A stretch of DNA of 52,965 nt from Bacteroidales bacterium (GTDB lineage Bacteria; Bacteroidota; Bacteroidia; Bacteroidales; Muribaculaceae): positions 1 through 52,965 of the forward strand of contig SFLG01000014.1 of NCBI GenBank assembly GCA_004553485.1. Reading direction: 5' to 3'. The translations under genes were made by a program, and so were the position numbers. Under the pieces are notes generated by a model that did not search any database, was not told the origin of the DNA, and saw only the letters and a program-made list of their open reading frames with translations. Numbering within the stretch: the first letter of the stretch is position 1; each line of letters begins with the position of its first letter. Shown piece by piece: positions 45,859 to 52,965 of the stretch.

Positions 45859-48438
45859 ATGGGCCGGATAGCCGTCCTCGCCGTCCTCGTGATGGCGACG
45901 CTGTCGTTGTCCGCCCAACAGGAGCCGGTGAAGAGATACGACCGTTACCTCGTGCGCGGCATCGTGCGCGACTCGGTCACCGACGAGGGCATCCCCTTCG
46001 CCTCGGTTACCGCCGCGAAGGGCGCGGGCACCCTCACCGACAAAAACGGCATCTTCGAGCTCACCGTCCCCGACTCGGCACGGTGGCTGACGGCGTCGAG
46101 CCAGGGCTATGCCCGCAAGTCGAAGCCCATACACCGCAACCGCATCAACATGTACGAGATACGCCTGGCCCCCAAGGCCGAAACGCTGGGCGAGGTGGTG
46201 ATAACAAAGCAGAAATACTCCAAGAAGAACAATCCGGCGGTCGACCTCATGCAGATGATACGCCGCCTGCGCCATGCCAACGACCCGTACCGCAAGCCGT
46301 GGTACAACTACGAGCGGTACGAGCGCGTCACCCTGGCCATCAACGACTACAAGGCCGAGGACGGCAACTTTATCGCGCGCCACTTCCCGTTCCTGGCCGA
46401 GCACGTCGACACGTCGGAGACATCGGGCAAGCCCATCCTGCCCATCTCGGTGAAGGAGAGCCGCTCGCAGGTGCACCATCGCCTTGACCCCGAGAGCACC
46501 AAAGAGCTTGTCACGGGCCTCAGCAGCGTCGGCGTAGACGAGATCACCGACAAGGAGAGTATGCGCCGCTTCATCACCGACATCCTACGCGAGACCAACC
46601 TGTACGACAAGGATATCAACCTGCTGCAGAACCGCTTCGTCAGCCCGCTGTCGCCCCTGGCGGCCGACTTCTACAAGTTCTATATCACCGACTCGGCCGT
46701 CGTCGACAACGAGAAGGTGCTGGCACTCAGCTTTTACCCGCACAACAAGCAGGCTTTCGGCTTTGTGGGCAATATGTACGTCGTGCCGGGCGACACGGCG
46801 ATGTTCATCAAGCGCGTCACCATGCACGTCCCGAGCGAAATCAACCTCAACTTCATACAATCGCTGTACATCGACCAGGAGTTTGCCCGCGCCCCCGACG
46901 GCACGAGGCTGAAGATGCGCGACGACCTGACGATGGAGGTGCAGGTGCTCCCCGGCACCCCGGGCCTGTATGTCCGCCGCAACGTCGCCCTGGCCAACCA
47001 TACGTTCGAGCGTCCCGCGAACGCCGACTCGATCTTCGGCAGCATGGAGCGCCAGCTGGTGCTGAAGGAGGCCGAGGACCGCGACACAGTCTTCTGGCAA
47101 CGCGAGCGCCTCATCCCCATCACCCGCAACGAGGCGCGCGTGGGCACGCTGATGCAGCGTATGCGCAAGGTCAAACTTTTCTACTGGGGCGAAAAAGCCA
47201 TCAAAGTCCTGGCGGCGGGATATGTCGCCACGGGCAAGAACTCGAAGTTTGACATCGGCCCCCTCAACACCTTCGTCAGCTACAACACCCTCGAAGGTCT
47301 GCGCCTGCGCGCGGGCGGAATGACGATGGCCAACTTCAGCAAGCACTTCTTCACCCGCTTTTACGTCGCCCACGGTTTCCGCGACCACAGATGGAAGTAC
47401 AATGTCGAGCTCGAGTACTCCTTCCCCCCCAAACGCTCCCACGCCAACGAGTTCCCGCGCCACTCGCTGATGGTGAAAAGCCAGTACGACATCGACCAGC
47501 TGGGCCAGAACTACCTGTTCACCAGTCAGGACAACATCTTCCTGGCCTGGAAACGCCTCGACAACGACTACATCACCTACCGGCGCTACAACGCCCTGTC
47601 GTATGTGCTCGAGCTCCCCAACAACTTCTCGGTGGAGGCGCGCCTTGCCAACGAGCGGCAGGAGAGCAGCCGTATGACGCACTTCCGCCTCTACTCGCCC
47701 GACGGCGCCGACAATTGGCTCGACAACTTCAACGAAAGCTTTGGCGAGATAAAGCTGCGCTATGCCCCCGATGAGAAATTCTACCAGACACGCTCGTACC
47801 GCCTCCCCATCAACATGGACGCCCCCGTCGTCACCCTCATCCACCGCTATGCCCCCGGTGGCAAAAGCTGGAGCCGGTGGCATGTCAGCCGCACCGAGCT
47901 GAGCGTGCAGAAGCGCTTCTGGTTCTCGGCCTGGGGCTACCTCGACATCCTGGCCTCGGGAGGACACGTCTGGAGCCGCAACACACCCTTCAGCCAGCTC
48001 TTCACCCCCAACGTCAACCTGTCGTACACCATCCAGCCCGAGTCGTTCGCGCTGCTCAACCCGATGGAGTTTGTCACCGACTCGTACGGCCAGCTGTTCC
48101 TGACCTACTACGCCAACGGTGCCATCCTCAACTACATACCCCTTGTCAAGAAGCTCAAGCTGCGCGAGTGCTTCAGCTTCAGCGGCTACTGGGGCACGCT
48201 GTCCGACCGCAACAACCCGGCCCTCAACCAAAGCGACAGCCGCGGCGCCCTCGCCTTCCCCTCGCCCGACACCAACCGCGCCGACCTGCGACGCACCCCC
48301 TACCTCGAAGCAAGTGTCGGCATCGAGAACATCTTCAAATGCCTGCGCGTCGACTACGTCTGGCGCCTCACCCACCGCCGCCCCGGCTACAAAATCGACC
48401 ACTCCGGCATCCGCATCGCCCTCCACTTCACCTTCTGA
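45859..48438 (+). CDS. DUF5686 outer-membrane protein with carboxypeptidase-regulatory-like domain
   Basis: This protein of about 859 residues has a signal peptide (GRIAVLAVLVMATLSLSAQ). A CarboxypepD_reg-like beta domain comes first (YLVRGIVRDSVTDEGIPFAS, about 32-115), ending in the TLGEVVITKQKY linker. The DUF5686 part contains YERYERVTLAIN and long beta-barrel-like stretches, finishing GIRIALHFTF with a terminal aromatic residue, as expected of an outer-membrane barrel. The ATG at 45859 is preferred over an in-frame TTG at 45817 because it places the signal peptide at the N-terminus. Such proteins are common in Bacteroidales. The function is unknown; a channel or surface role is inferred from architecture. 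Confidence 0.85.
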   Translation: MGRIAVLAVLVMATLSLSAQQEPVKRYDRYLVRGIVRDSVTDEGIPFASVTAAKGAGTLTDKNGIFELTVPDSARWLTASSQGYARKSKPIHRNRINMYEIRLAPKAETLGEVVITKQKYSKKNNPAVDLMQMIRRLRHANDPYRKPWYNYERYERVTLAINDYKAEDGNFIARHFPFLAEHVDTSETSGKPILPISVKESRSQVHHRLDPESTKELVTGLSSVGVDEITDKESMRRFITDILRETNLYDKDINLLQNRFVSPLSPLAADFYKFYITDSAVVDNEKVLALSFYPHNKQAFGFVGNMYVVPGDTAMFIKRVTMHVPSEINLNFIQSLYIDQEFARAPDGTRLKMRDDLTMEVQVLPGTPGLYVRRNVALANHTFERPANADSIFGSMERQLVLKEAEDRDTVFWQRERLIPITRNEARVGTLMQRMRKVKLFYWGEKAIKVLAAGYVATGKNSKFDIGPLNTFVSYNTLEGLRLRAGGMTMANFSKHFFTRFYVAHGFRDHRWKYNVELEYSFPPKRSHANEFPRHSLMVKSQYDIDQLGQNYLFTSQDNIFLAWKRLDNDYITYRRYNALSYVLELPNNFSVEARLANERQESSRMTHFRLYSPDGADNWLDNFNESFGEIKLRYAPDEKFYQTRSYRLPINMDAPVVTLIHRYAPGGKSWSRWHVSRTELSVQKRFWFSAWGYLDILASGGHVWSRNTPFSQLFTPNVNLSYTIQPESFALLNPMEFVTDSYGQLFLTYYANGAILNYIPLVKKLKLRECFSFSGYWGTLSDRNNPALNQSDSRGALAFPSPDTNRADLRRTPYLEASVGIENIFKCLRVDYVWRLTHRRPGYKIDHSGIRIALHFTF

Positions 48439-48680
48439 TCCCCGCCCCGCCGCCACCACCACCCCACGACCATCGCAGTTCGGTCCTCTGCCCGGCCTTC
48501 ATCGCCCAGACTTCATCGTTTGGCCGTCAACGCCCGGCTGTCAACGCCCGGCCATCATTGTTTTGCTGCGTCACTGTTCGGCGGCGAGCTCGCCGCCGCT
48601 TGCCTGAGTGCGGCTTAGCCTCTTTTTTTGCCGGGAAAGGCCATGCAAGGTGAAACTTTGTTACTTTTTTTTGTTAATTT
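48439..48680. other. Gene-free spacer with a 20-bp palindrome
   Basis: No gene or RNA is recognised in this stretch. It contains the perfect palindrome CGGCGGCGAGCTCGCCGCCG (48579-48598), which could terminate the DUF5686 transcript, and a short direct repeat GTCAACGCCCGGC near 48525-48552. Confidence 0.6.
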
Positions 48681-48711
48681 TTTGGCGTGTCGGTACAAAT
48701 TGTTAATTTTG
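48681..48711 (+). promoter_or_regulatory. Promoter of the sppA-lpxK unit
   Basis: TTTG (48681-48684), a 19-bp spacer and TAATTTTG (48704-48711) match the consensus exactly. The transcript would start near 48717 and include the tandem repeats at 48719-48797. Confidence 0.82.
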
Positions 48712-48718
48712 TGCTCTA

Positions 48719-48797
48719 AGAGCGATAATGGGCTCGTTTTTGCGCGATAAACGGTTTTTTGTGCGCGATAAACGGTTTTTGCGCGATAGACGGCCGG
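48719..48797 (+). repeat. Tandem 18-21-bp repeats in the sppA leader
   Basis: A diverged first unit (AGCGATAATGGGCTCGTTTTT) is followed by GCGCGATAAACGGTTTTTT at 48742, GCGCGATAAACGGTTTTT at 48763 and GCGCGATAGACGG at 48781. All lie between the predicted transcription start and the sppA ATG. Confidence 0.75.
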
Positions 48798-48830
48798 CTC
48801 TTGGCTTTTGTTGTAAAAAGTTAAAACGAT

Positions 48831-50645
48831 ATGTTTAAAAGATATTTAGCAGCTTTCCTGGGTTCGCTGACCGCGATATGGGTTTCGATAATCGTGACCG
48901 GCGTGCTGTTCTTTGTGTTTATGATGGTCTTCGTCGTAGGTGTCGGTGCCGGCTCGGGCTCCTCGGCCGACGCATCCATCCTGCGCATCAACCTGTCGGG
49001 CGTCATCAATGACCGCGTAAGCGTCCCCAGCGTGTCCGAGCTGATGCTCGAGGATGCCGAGAAAGCCCAGAGCTTAGAGACAATCATCGCCGCCATCCGT
49101 GAGGCTGCCAAAGACAAGAAAATCAAAGGCATATACCTCGACTGCAGCGGCGCCGACATGGGCTACGCCCTGCGCGAGGAGCTCATCGGGGCTCTGCAGG
49201 AGTTCAAGAAGTCGGGCAAATGGATCGAGGCCTACAGCGACTCGTACACCCAGGGCGACTACTACGTGGCCTGCGTCGCCGACAATATCTCGCTCAACCC
49301 CGTCGGCGCCGTCGACGTCCGCGGTCTGGCAGCCCAGATCCCCTTCTTCAAGAACGCCCTCGACAAGCTTGGCATGGAGATGCAGATTGTCAAGGTGGGC
49401 ACCTTCAAGAGCGCCGTCGAGCCCTTTATCATGAACGAGCCCTCCGAGGCTTCGGTGCTCCAGACCCGCGTCTACCTCGACTCGATATGGAACAACATGT
49501 CGTCGTACATGGCCGACGCGCGTAGCGTCAGCGACGCCACCGTGAACATGTGGGCCGACTCCATCATCTCCACCGCCCCCGCCGAATGGCTCAGCGAGAA
49601 CAAGGTGGTGAACAAGCTCGAATACCGCCGCCAGTTCGAGGACCGTCTGTGCAAGCTTGTCGACGCCGACGAGGACGACGACCTGCCCGCCATCACCCCC
49701 GACGAATACATGAAGACCAGGATGACGGGCTTCGACCCCGTTGCGGGATACAAAAAGAGCGGCAAGCACATCGCCGTTCTCTATGCCACCGGCGACATCG
49801 TCGATAACGGCGAAGGCGGCATAGTGGGCTCGACGATGGTGCCCGAAATTATCGACCTCGCCGATGACGACGACGTTGCCGGCGTGGTGCTCCGCGTCAA
49901 CTCGGGCGGCGGCAGCGCCTTCGCCTCCGAGCAGATTTGGGAGGCCCTACAGTACCTCAAGAGCAAAGACAAACCTCTGTACGTGTCGATGGCCGACTAC
50001 GCGGCCTCCGGCGGTTACTACATCTCGTGCGGCGCCGACCGCATCTACGCCGACCCCAACACCATCACCGGCTCGATCGGCATCTTCGGCATGATCCCCA
50101 ACATCCACAACCTGCTGTCTGACAAAATCGGCATCAACGTCGCCACCGTGCAGACCAACGCCAACGCCGACTTCGGCAACATCACCAACCCCCTCACCCC
50201 CTACCAGCTGAACGCCCTGCAGAGCAGCGTCGACCAAGGCTACGACCTGTTCACCCGCCGCGTCGCCGCCGGCCGCGACATACCTCTGAGCCGCGTGCTG
50301 GAGATAGCCGAGGGACGAGTGTGGGACGGCCGCACGGCTCTGCGCATCGGCCTTGTCGACGAGCTGGGCAGCCTGCAGAGCGCCATCGACGCCATGGCCA
50401 AGAAGACCAATCTCAAGAACACCGACATCGCCACCTACCCCCGCCTGACGCTCTCGCCCTTCGAGCAGCTTCTGCTTGAAGGCATGACATCGGGCTCGCC
50501 CGTCGCCGACAAGGTGAAGGCCCTCATCCCCGCTCCCGTCGCAGGCCTCGCCCCGGCCGAAGCCGCACAGTGCTACACCCTGTTGCGCAGCCTCACCGGC
50601 TCGAGCCCAGTCCAGGCGCGCATGATGCCCGTGACACTGCGTTAA
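48831..50645 (+). CDS. sppA: Signal peptide peptidase SppA, 67K type
   Basis: This 604-residue membrane-anchored serine protease degrades cleaved signal peptides. One N-terminal membrane helix (SLTAIWVSIIVTGVLFFVFM) anchors it. Two S49 domains follow. The general-base lysine is Lys193 in VGTFKSAVEPF, in the first domain, and the nucleophile is Ser393 in DYAASGGYYIS, in the second. This is the split dyad of E. coli SppA. GSIGIFGMIPN supports the call. The gene has its own promoter with repeats in the leader. lpxK follows after 72 bp, an order conserved in Bacteroidales. Confidence 0.96.
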   Translation: MFKRYLAAFLGSLTAIWVSIIVTGVLFFVFMMVFVVGVGAGSGSSADASILRINLSGVINDRVSVPSVSELMLEDAEKAQSLETIIAAIREAAKDKKIKGIYLDCSGADMGYALREELIGALQEFKKSGKWIEAYSDSYTQGDYYVACVADNISLNPVGAVDVRGLAAQIPFFKNALDKLGMEMQIVKVGTFKSAVEPFIMNEPSEASVLQTRVYLDSIWNNMSSYMADARSVSDATVNMWADSIISTAPAEWLSENKVVNKLEYRRQFEDRLCKLVDADEDDDLPAITPDEYMKTRMTGFDPVAGYKKSGKHIAVLYATGDIVDNGEGGIVGSTMVPEIIDLADDDDVAGVVLRVNSGGGSAFASEQIWEALQYLKSKDKPLYVSMADYAASGGYYISCGADRIYADPNTITGSIGIFGMIPNIHNLLSDKIGINVATVQTNANADFGNITNPLTPYQLNALQSSVDQGYDLFTRRVAAGRDIPLSRVLEIAEGRVWDGRTALRIGLVDELGSLQSAIDAMAKKTNLKNTDIATYPRLTLSPFEQLLLEGMTSGSPVADKVKALIPAPVAGLAPAEAAQCYTLLRSLTGSSPVQARMMPVTLR

Positions 50646-50717
50646 CCGCCGGCGCCCCGCCCGGCCCTATACCCAGATAACTTAAGCAAACACCTAAAGC
50701 CCAACAAAACATAAAAC

Positions 50718-51872
50718 ATGTCCGGTTCTGACCTTGCCAAACTTATGCTGAAACCTCTCTCCGTCGTCTACGGAGCGATTACCGGCATACGCAACAAGAT
50801 GTTCGACTGGGGAGTACTCCCCCAGCACGAGTTCGACGTGCCGGTAGTGGTGGTGGGCAACCTCGCCGTCGGAGGCACAGGCAAGACACCCCACGTCGAG
50901 TACATCGTCAACCTGCTGCGTCAGAACCGGCGCGTGGGCGTGCTCAGCCACGGATACAAGAGGGCGACAAAAGGCTTTGTCCTCGCCACCGAAAACACCA
51001 CCCCGCGCGACATCGGCGACGAGTCGTACATGATGTACCACAAGTTTGGCGGCGAGGTGATGGTGGCCGTGTGCGAGAAACGCGTCAACGGCATCAAACA
51101 GATGCTCGAGATAGACCCCAAGCTGGAAGTGATAGTGCTCGACGACGCCTTCCAGCACCGCTACGTCAAGCCGCGCATCTCCATCCTGCTCACCGAGTAC
51201 GAGCGTCCCGCCTTTGAGGACAGCATGCTCCCCTACGGCCGCCTTCGCGAGTCGGTGCACAACATCCTGCGCGCCGACATCGTCATCGTCACCAAGTGCC
51301 CGTCCAACATCAAGCCCATCGACTACGGCGTCTTCGACTCCAACCTCAACCTCATCCCCGCCCAGCACCGCTTTTTCTCGCGCCTGCGCTACGAGCGCCT
51401 CAAGCCCGTCTATCCCGAGCTGGCGCCCAAGGCCCCCAAGCTGTCCGAGCTCACCGAGGACGACCGCCTGCTCGCCGTCTGCGGCATAGGCAACCCCAAG
51501 CCCTTCATCAGGCAGCTCAAAAGCTTTGCCGCAAAGGTGCGCATCAACATCTATCCCGACCACCACGCCTACACGCGCAAGGACATGGAGGTGCTCACCG
51601 ACCGATTCAACACGATGAACGGCGACCGGCGCATGATTGTCACCACCGAGAAGGACGCCGTGCGCATGCGCAACTGCCCCTACTTCCCCCACGAGCTGAA
51701 GCCCTATCTGTACTACCTGCCCATACGCATAGAGTTCATAAACCGGCAGCAGACCGTCAACCCCAGCGCCGAGGTACGCGCCCGAAGCACCGCCATGGCC
51801 TGCAAGGAATTTAACAACACCCTCAACAAGCTCCTGACCCAGAAATCCATCATGGGCAACCGCCACGGGTGA
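50718..51872 (+). CDS. lpxK: Tetraacyldisaccharide 4'-kinase LpxK
   Basis: This 384-residue inner-membrane-associated kinase adds the 4'-phosphate in lipid A synthesis (Raetz pathway). The Walker A loop is in VVGNLAVGGTGKTPHVEYI. Also typical are GVLSHGYKRATKGF, DESYMMYHKFG, VIVLDDAFQHRYVKP and the late TTEKDAVRM. The N-terminal amphipathic segment with KLMLKPLSVVYG fits membrane association. It lies between sppA and the purine phosphorylase gene. The gap after it holds a nonamer array (51874-51927). Identification is certain. Confidence 0.97.
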   Translation: MSGSDLAKLMLKPLSVVYGAITGIRNKMFDWGVLPQHEFDVPVVVVGNLAVGGTGKTPHVEYIVNLLRQNRRVGVLSHGYKRATKGFVLATENTTPRDIGDESYMMYHKFGGEVMVAVCEKRVNGIKQMLEIDPKLEVIVLDDAFQHRYVKPRISILLTEYERPAFEDSMLPYGRLRESVHNILRADIVIVTKCPSNIKPIDYGVFDSNLNLIPAQHRFFSRLRYERLKPVYPELAPKAPKLSELTEDDRLLAVCGIGNPKPFIRQLKSFAAKVRINIYPDHHAYTRKDMEVLTDRFNTMNGDRRMIVTTEKDAVRMRNCPYFPHELKPYLYYLPIRIEFINRQQTVNPSAEVRARSTAMACKEFNNTLNKLLTQKSIMGNRHG

Positions 51873-51873
51873 G

Positions 51874-51927
51874 CCCTAAAGTCCCAAAAGGCCCTAAAGT
51901 CCTTAAACTCCTTAAACTCCCCCAAGC
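51874..51927 (+). repeat. Nonamer tandem array after lpxK
   Basis: Six contiguous 9-bp units: CCCTAAAGT, CCCAAAAGG, CCCTAAAGT, CCTTAAACT, CCTTAAACT and CCCCCAAGC. The array begins 1 bp after the lpxK stop codon. It resembles the octamer arrays elsewhere in composition but has a different period and no hairpin. Confidence 0.65.
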
Positions 51928-52050
51928 CGGCCGCCCTGCCACAAAACATTTACCGGCGCTGCGGCGTTATCCCAACAGCGTCAGGGTAGCCCCTCACTCC
52001 TGCTGAAACGACTAACAAACAAAAAATAACTAACAAAAAGACAAATACAA

Positions 52051-52866
52051 ATGCTTGAAAAAATCAACCAGACCGCCGACTTTCTGCGCGGCCGCGTAAA
52101 TGGCGAACTTCCCACCATCGGTATCATCCTGGGCTCGGGCCTGGGCAACCTCGTCGACCACATCACCGACAAAGAGGTCATCCCCTACAAAGAGATCCCC
52201 AATATGCCCGTCTCCACCGTCGCCGGCCACAGCGGCAACCTCATCTTCGGCACCCTCAACGGACGCCGCGTCCTTGCCATGCAGGGCCGCTTCCACTACT
52301 ACGAGGGCTACGACATGAAGTCGGTGACCTTCCCCGTACGCGTCATGCACGCCCTGGGCATCGACACCCTCTTTGTCAGCAACGCCGCCGGCGGCATGAA
52401 CAAGGAGTTCAAGGTAGGTGACGTAATGATCATCACCGACCAGATCAACCTCTTCCCCGAGAACCCCCTGCGCGGCCACAACTACGAGGAACTCGGCCCG
52501 CGCTTCCCCGCCATGACCGAGCCCTACAGCAAAGAGCTCATCGCCAAGGCTGACGCCATCGCCGCCCGCAAAGGCATCCGCATCATGCACGGCGTATATG
52601 TAGGCACCACCGGCCCCACATTCGAGACTCCCGCCGAGTATGAGTACTTCCGCGTCATCGGCGGCGACGCCGTAGGCATGAGCACCGTGCCCGAGGTGAT
52701 CGTTGCACGCCACATGGACATGCGCGTCTTCGGCGTCAGCGTCATCACCGACCTCGGCGGCAAGGACATCACCGAAGTTCCCAGCCACGAAGAGGTAACA
52801 AAGGCCGCCGAGAACGCCCAGCCCACCATGCTGGCCGTCATCAAGGACCTCGTTGCCGAGTGCTGA
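52051..52866 (+). CDS. punA: Purine nucleoside phosphorylase
   Basis: This 271-residue enzyme of the trimeric PNP family cleaves inosine and guanosine with phosphate in purine salvage. Motifs seen are GIILGSGLGNLVDHI (phosphate site), VAGHSGNLIFG, MQGRFHYYEGYDM, FVSNAAGGMN and the base-binding GPTFETPAEYEYFRVIGGDA with VGMSTVPEV. Length is standard. The upstream 120 bp show no consensus promoter, so it may be read from sppA-lpxK. A dispersed element begins immediately after the stop. In other Bacteroidales thiL usually follows; here the window ends first. Confidence 0.96.
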   Translation: MLEKINQTADFLRGRVNGELPTIGIILGSGLGNLVDHITDKEVIPYKEIPNMPVSTVAGHSGNLIFGTLNGRRVLAMQGRFHYYEGYDMKSVTFPVRVMHALGIDTLFVSNAAGGMNKEFKVGDVMIITDQINLFPENPLRGHNYEELGPRFPAMTEPYSKELIAKADAIAARKGIRIMHGVYVGTTGPTFETPAEYEYFRVIGGDAVGMSTVPEVIVARHMDMRVFGVSVITDLGGKDITEVPSHEEVTKAAENAQPTMLAVIKDLVAEC

Positions 52867-52965
52867 TTTAGAGCCCGTTCCCCAATTTATGTTAACGCAG
52901 GGCGGACAACTTTTGAGTAGATTCGTCGTTAAGGTGAAGGAGTTATGGGGTTCCATAACGACTGA
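52867..52965 (+). repeat. Dispersed stop-codon-associated element, copy 2 (cut by window end)
   Basis: It starts directly after the purine phosphorylase stop with TTTAGAGCCCGTTCCCC, then AATTTATGTTAACGCAGGG. After a less conserved stretch comes GAAGGAG with a 7-bp hairpin (GTTATGG 52942-52948, CCATAAC 52953-52959) and ACGACTGA at the window end. Block order and orientation relative to the preceding gene match the copy at 1-142. The hairpin arms differ in sequence but still pair. Confidence 0.7.

Noticed and set aside
48719..48797. Riboswitch in the sppA leader
   Set aside because: The leader consists of tandem repeats and no known aptamer core could be drawn.
51874..51927. CRISPR array
   Set aside because: Units are contiguous 9-mers with no spacers, and no cas genes are present.

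Overview
The window looks like chromosomal DNA of a GC-rich gut Bacteroidales, most likely Muribaculaceae. The evidence is the gene content (a murQ-murK-murT muramic acid salvage set, DUF5686, DUF4922 and bacterial alpha-2-macroglobulin proteins, the sppA-lpxK-purine phosphorylase order, C-terminal 'YNLQG...GIY' tails on secreted proteins) and the promoters. Nine sites fit or nearly fit the Bacteroidetes primary-sigma pattern, TTTG or ATTG, then 19-22 bp, then TAnnTTTG. No rRNA, tRNA, CRISPR array, insertion sequence or prophage was seen.

Layout. 1-5.2 kb: a dispersed repeat, the NAD(P)HX repair enzyme nnr, a HigB/HigA-type toxin-antitoxin pair of lower GC, groES-groEL, and a small unknown protein. 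5.3-16.7 kb: a large alpha-2-macroglobulin family protein, a U32 peptidase-family RNA hydroxylase, a flavin reductase-like protein, class I fumarase and a secreted protein. 16.8-19.3 kb: a patatin/beta-barrel protein. 19.4-35.9 kb: a run of ten further same-strand genes centred on peptidoglycan salvage. 36-43.2 kb: a divergent arm with a phosphodiester glycosidase, a beta-propeller protein, a second amidase and a second BadF-type sugar kinase paralogue. 43.2-52.9 kb: housekeeping genes (ssb, rlmD, CYTH phosphatase, DUF5686 protein, sppA, lpxK, purine nucleoside phosphorylase), then a second copy of the dispersed repeat at the right edge.

Main reading. The two arms from about 19.4 to 43.2 kb form a candidate complete cell-wall salvage locus. 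Secreted amidases, the exo-muramidase NamZ and perhaps the phosphodiester glycosidase would release sugars. An AmpG-like carrier and the MurT-like membrane protein would import them. MurK would phosphorylate MurNAc and MurQ would split it into GlcNAc-6-P and D-lactate. A FAD/Fe-S D-lactate dehydrogenase in the same run would burn the D-lactate. A HIT-type DUF4922 protein, a signal-less SpoIID-like protein and a two-domain glycosyltransferase sit inside the run with no assigned step and are the most likely unknown part of the system. One promoter pair at 36.1-36.3 kb could drive both arms.

The second notable signal is non-coding. A dispersed element starts at or just after stop codons and carries a GGAG-preceded hairpin whose stem differs between the two copies by compensating changes. 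A separate family of octamer arrays plus long hairpins follows three minus-strand stop codons.
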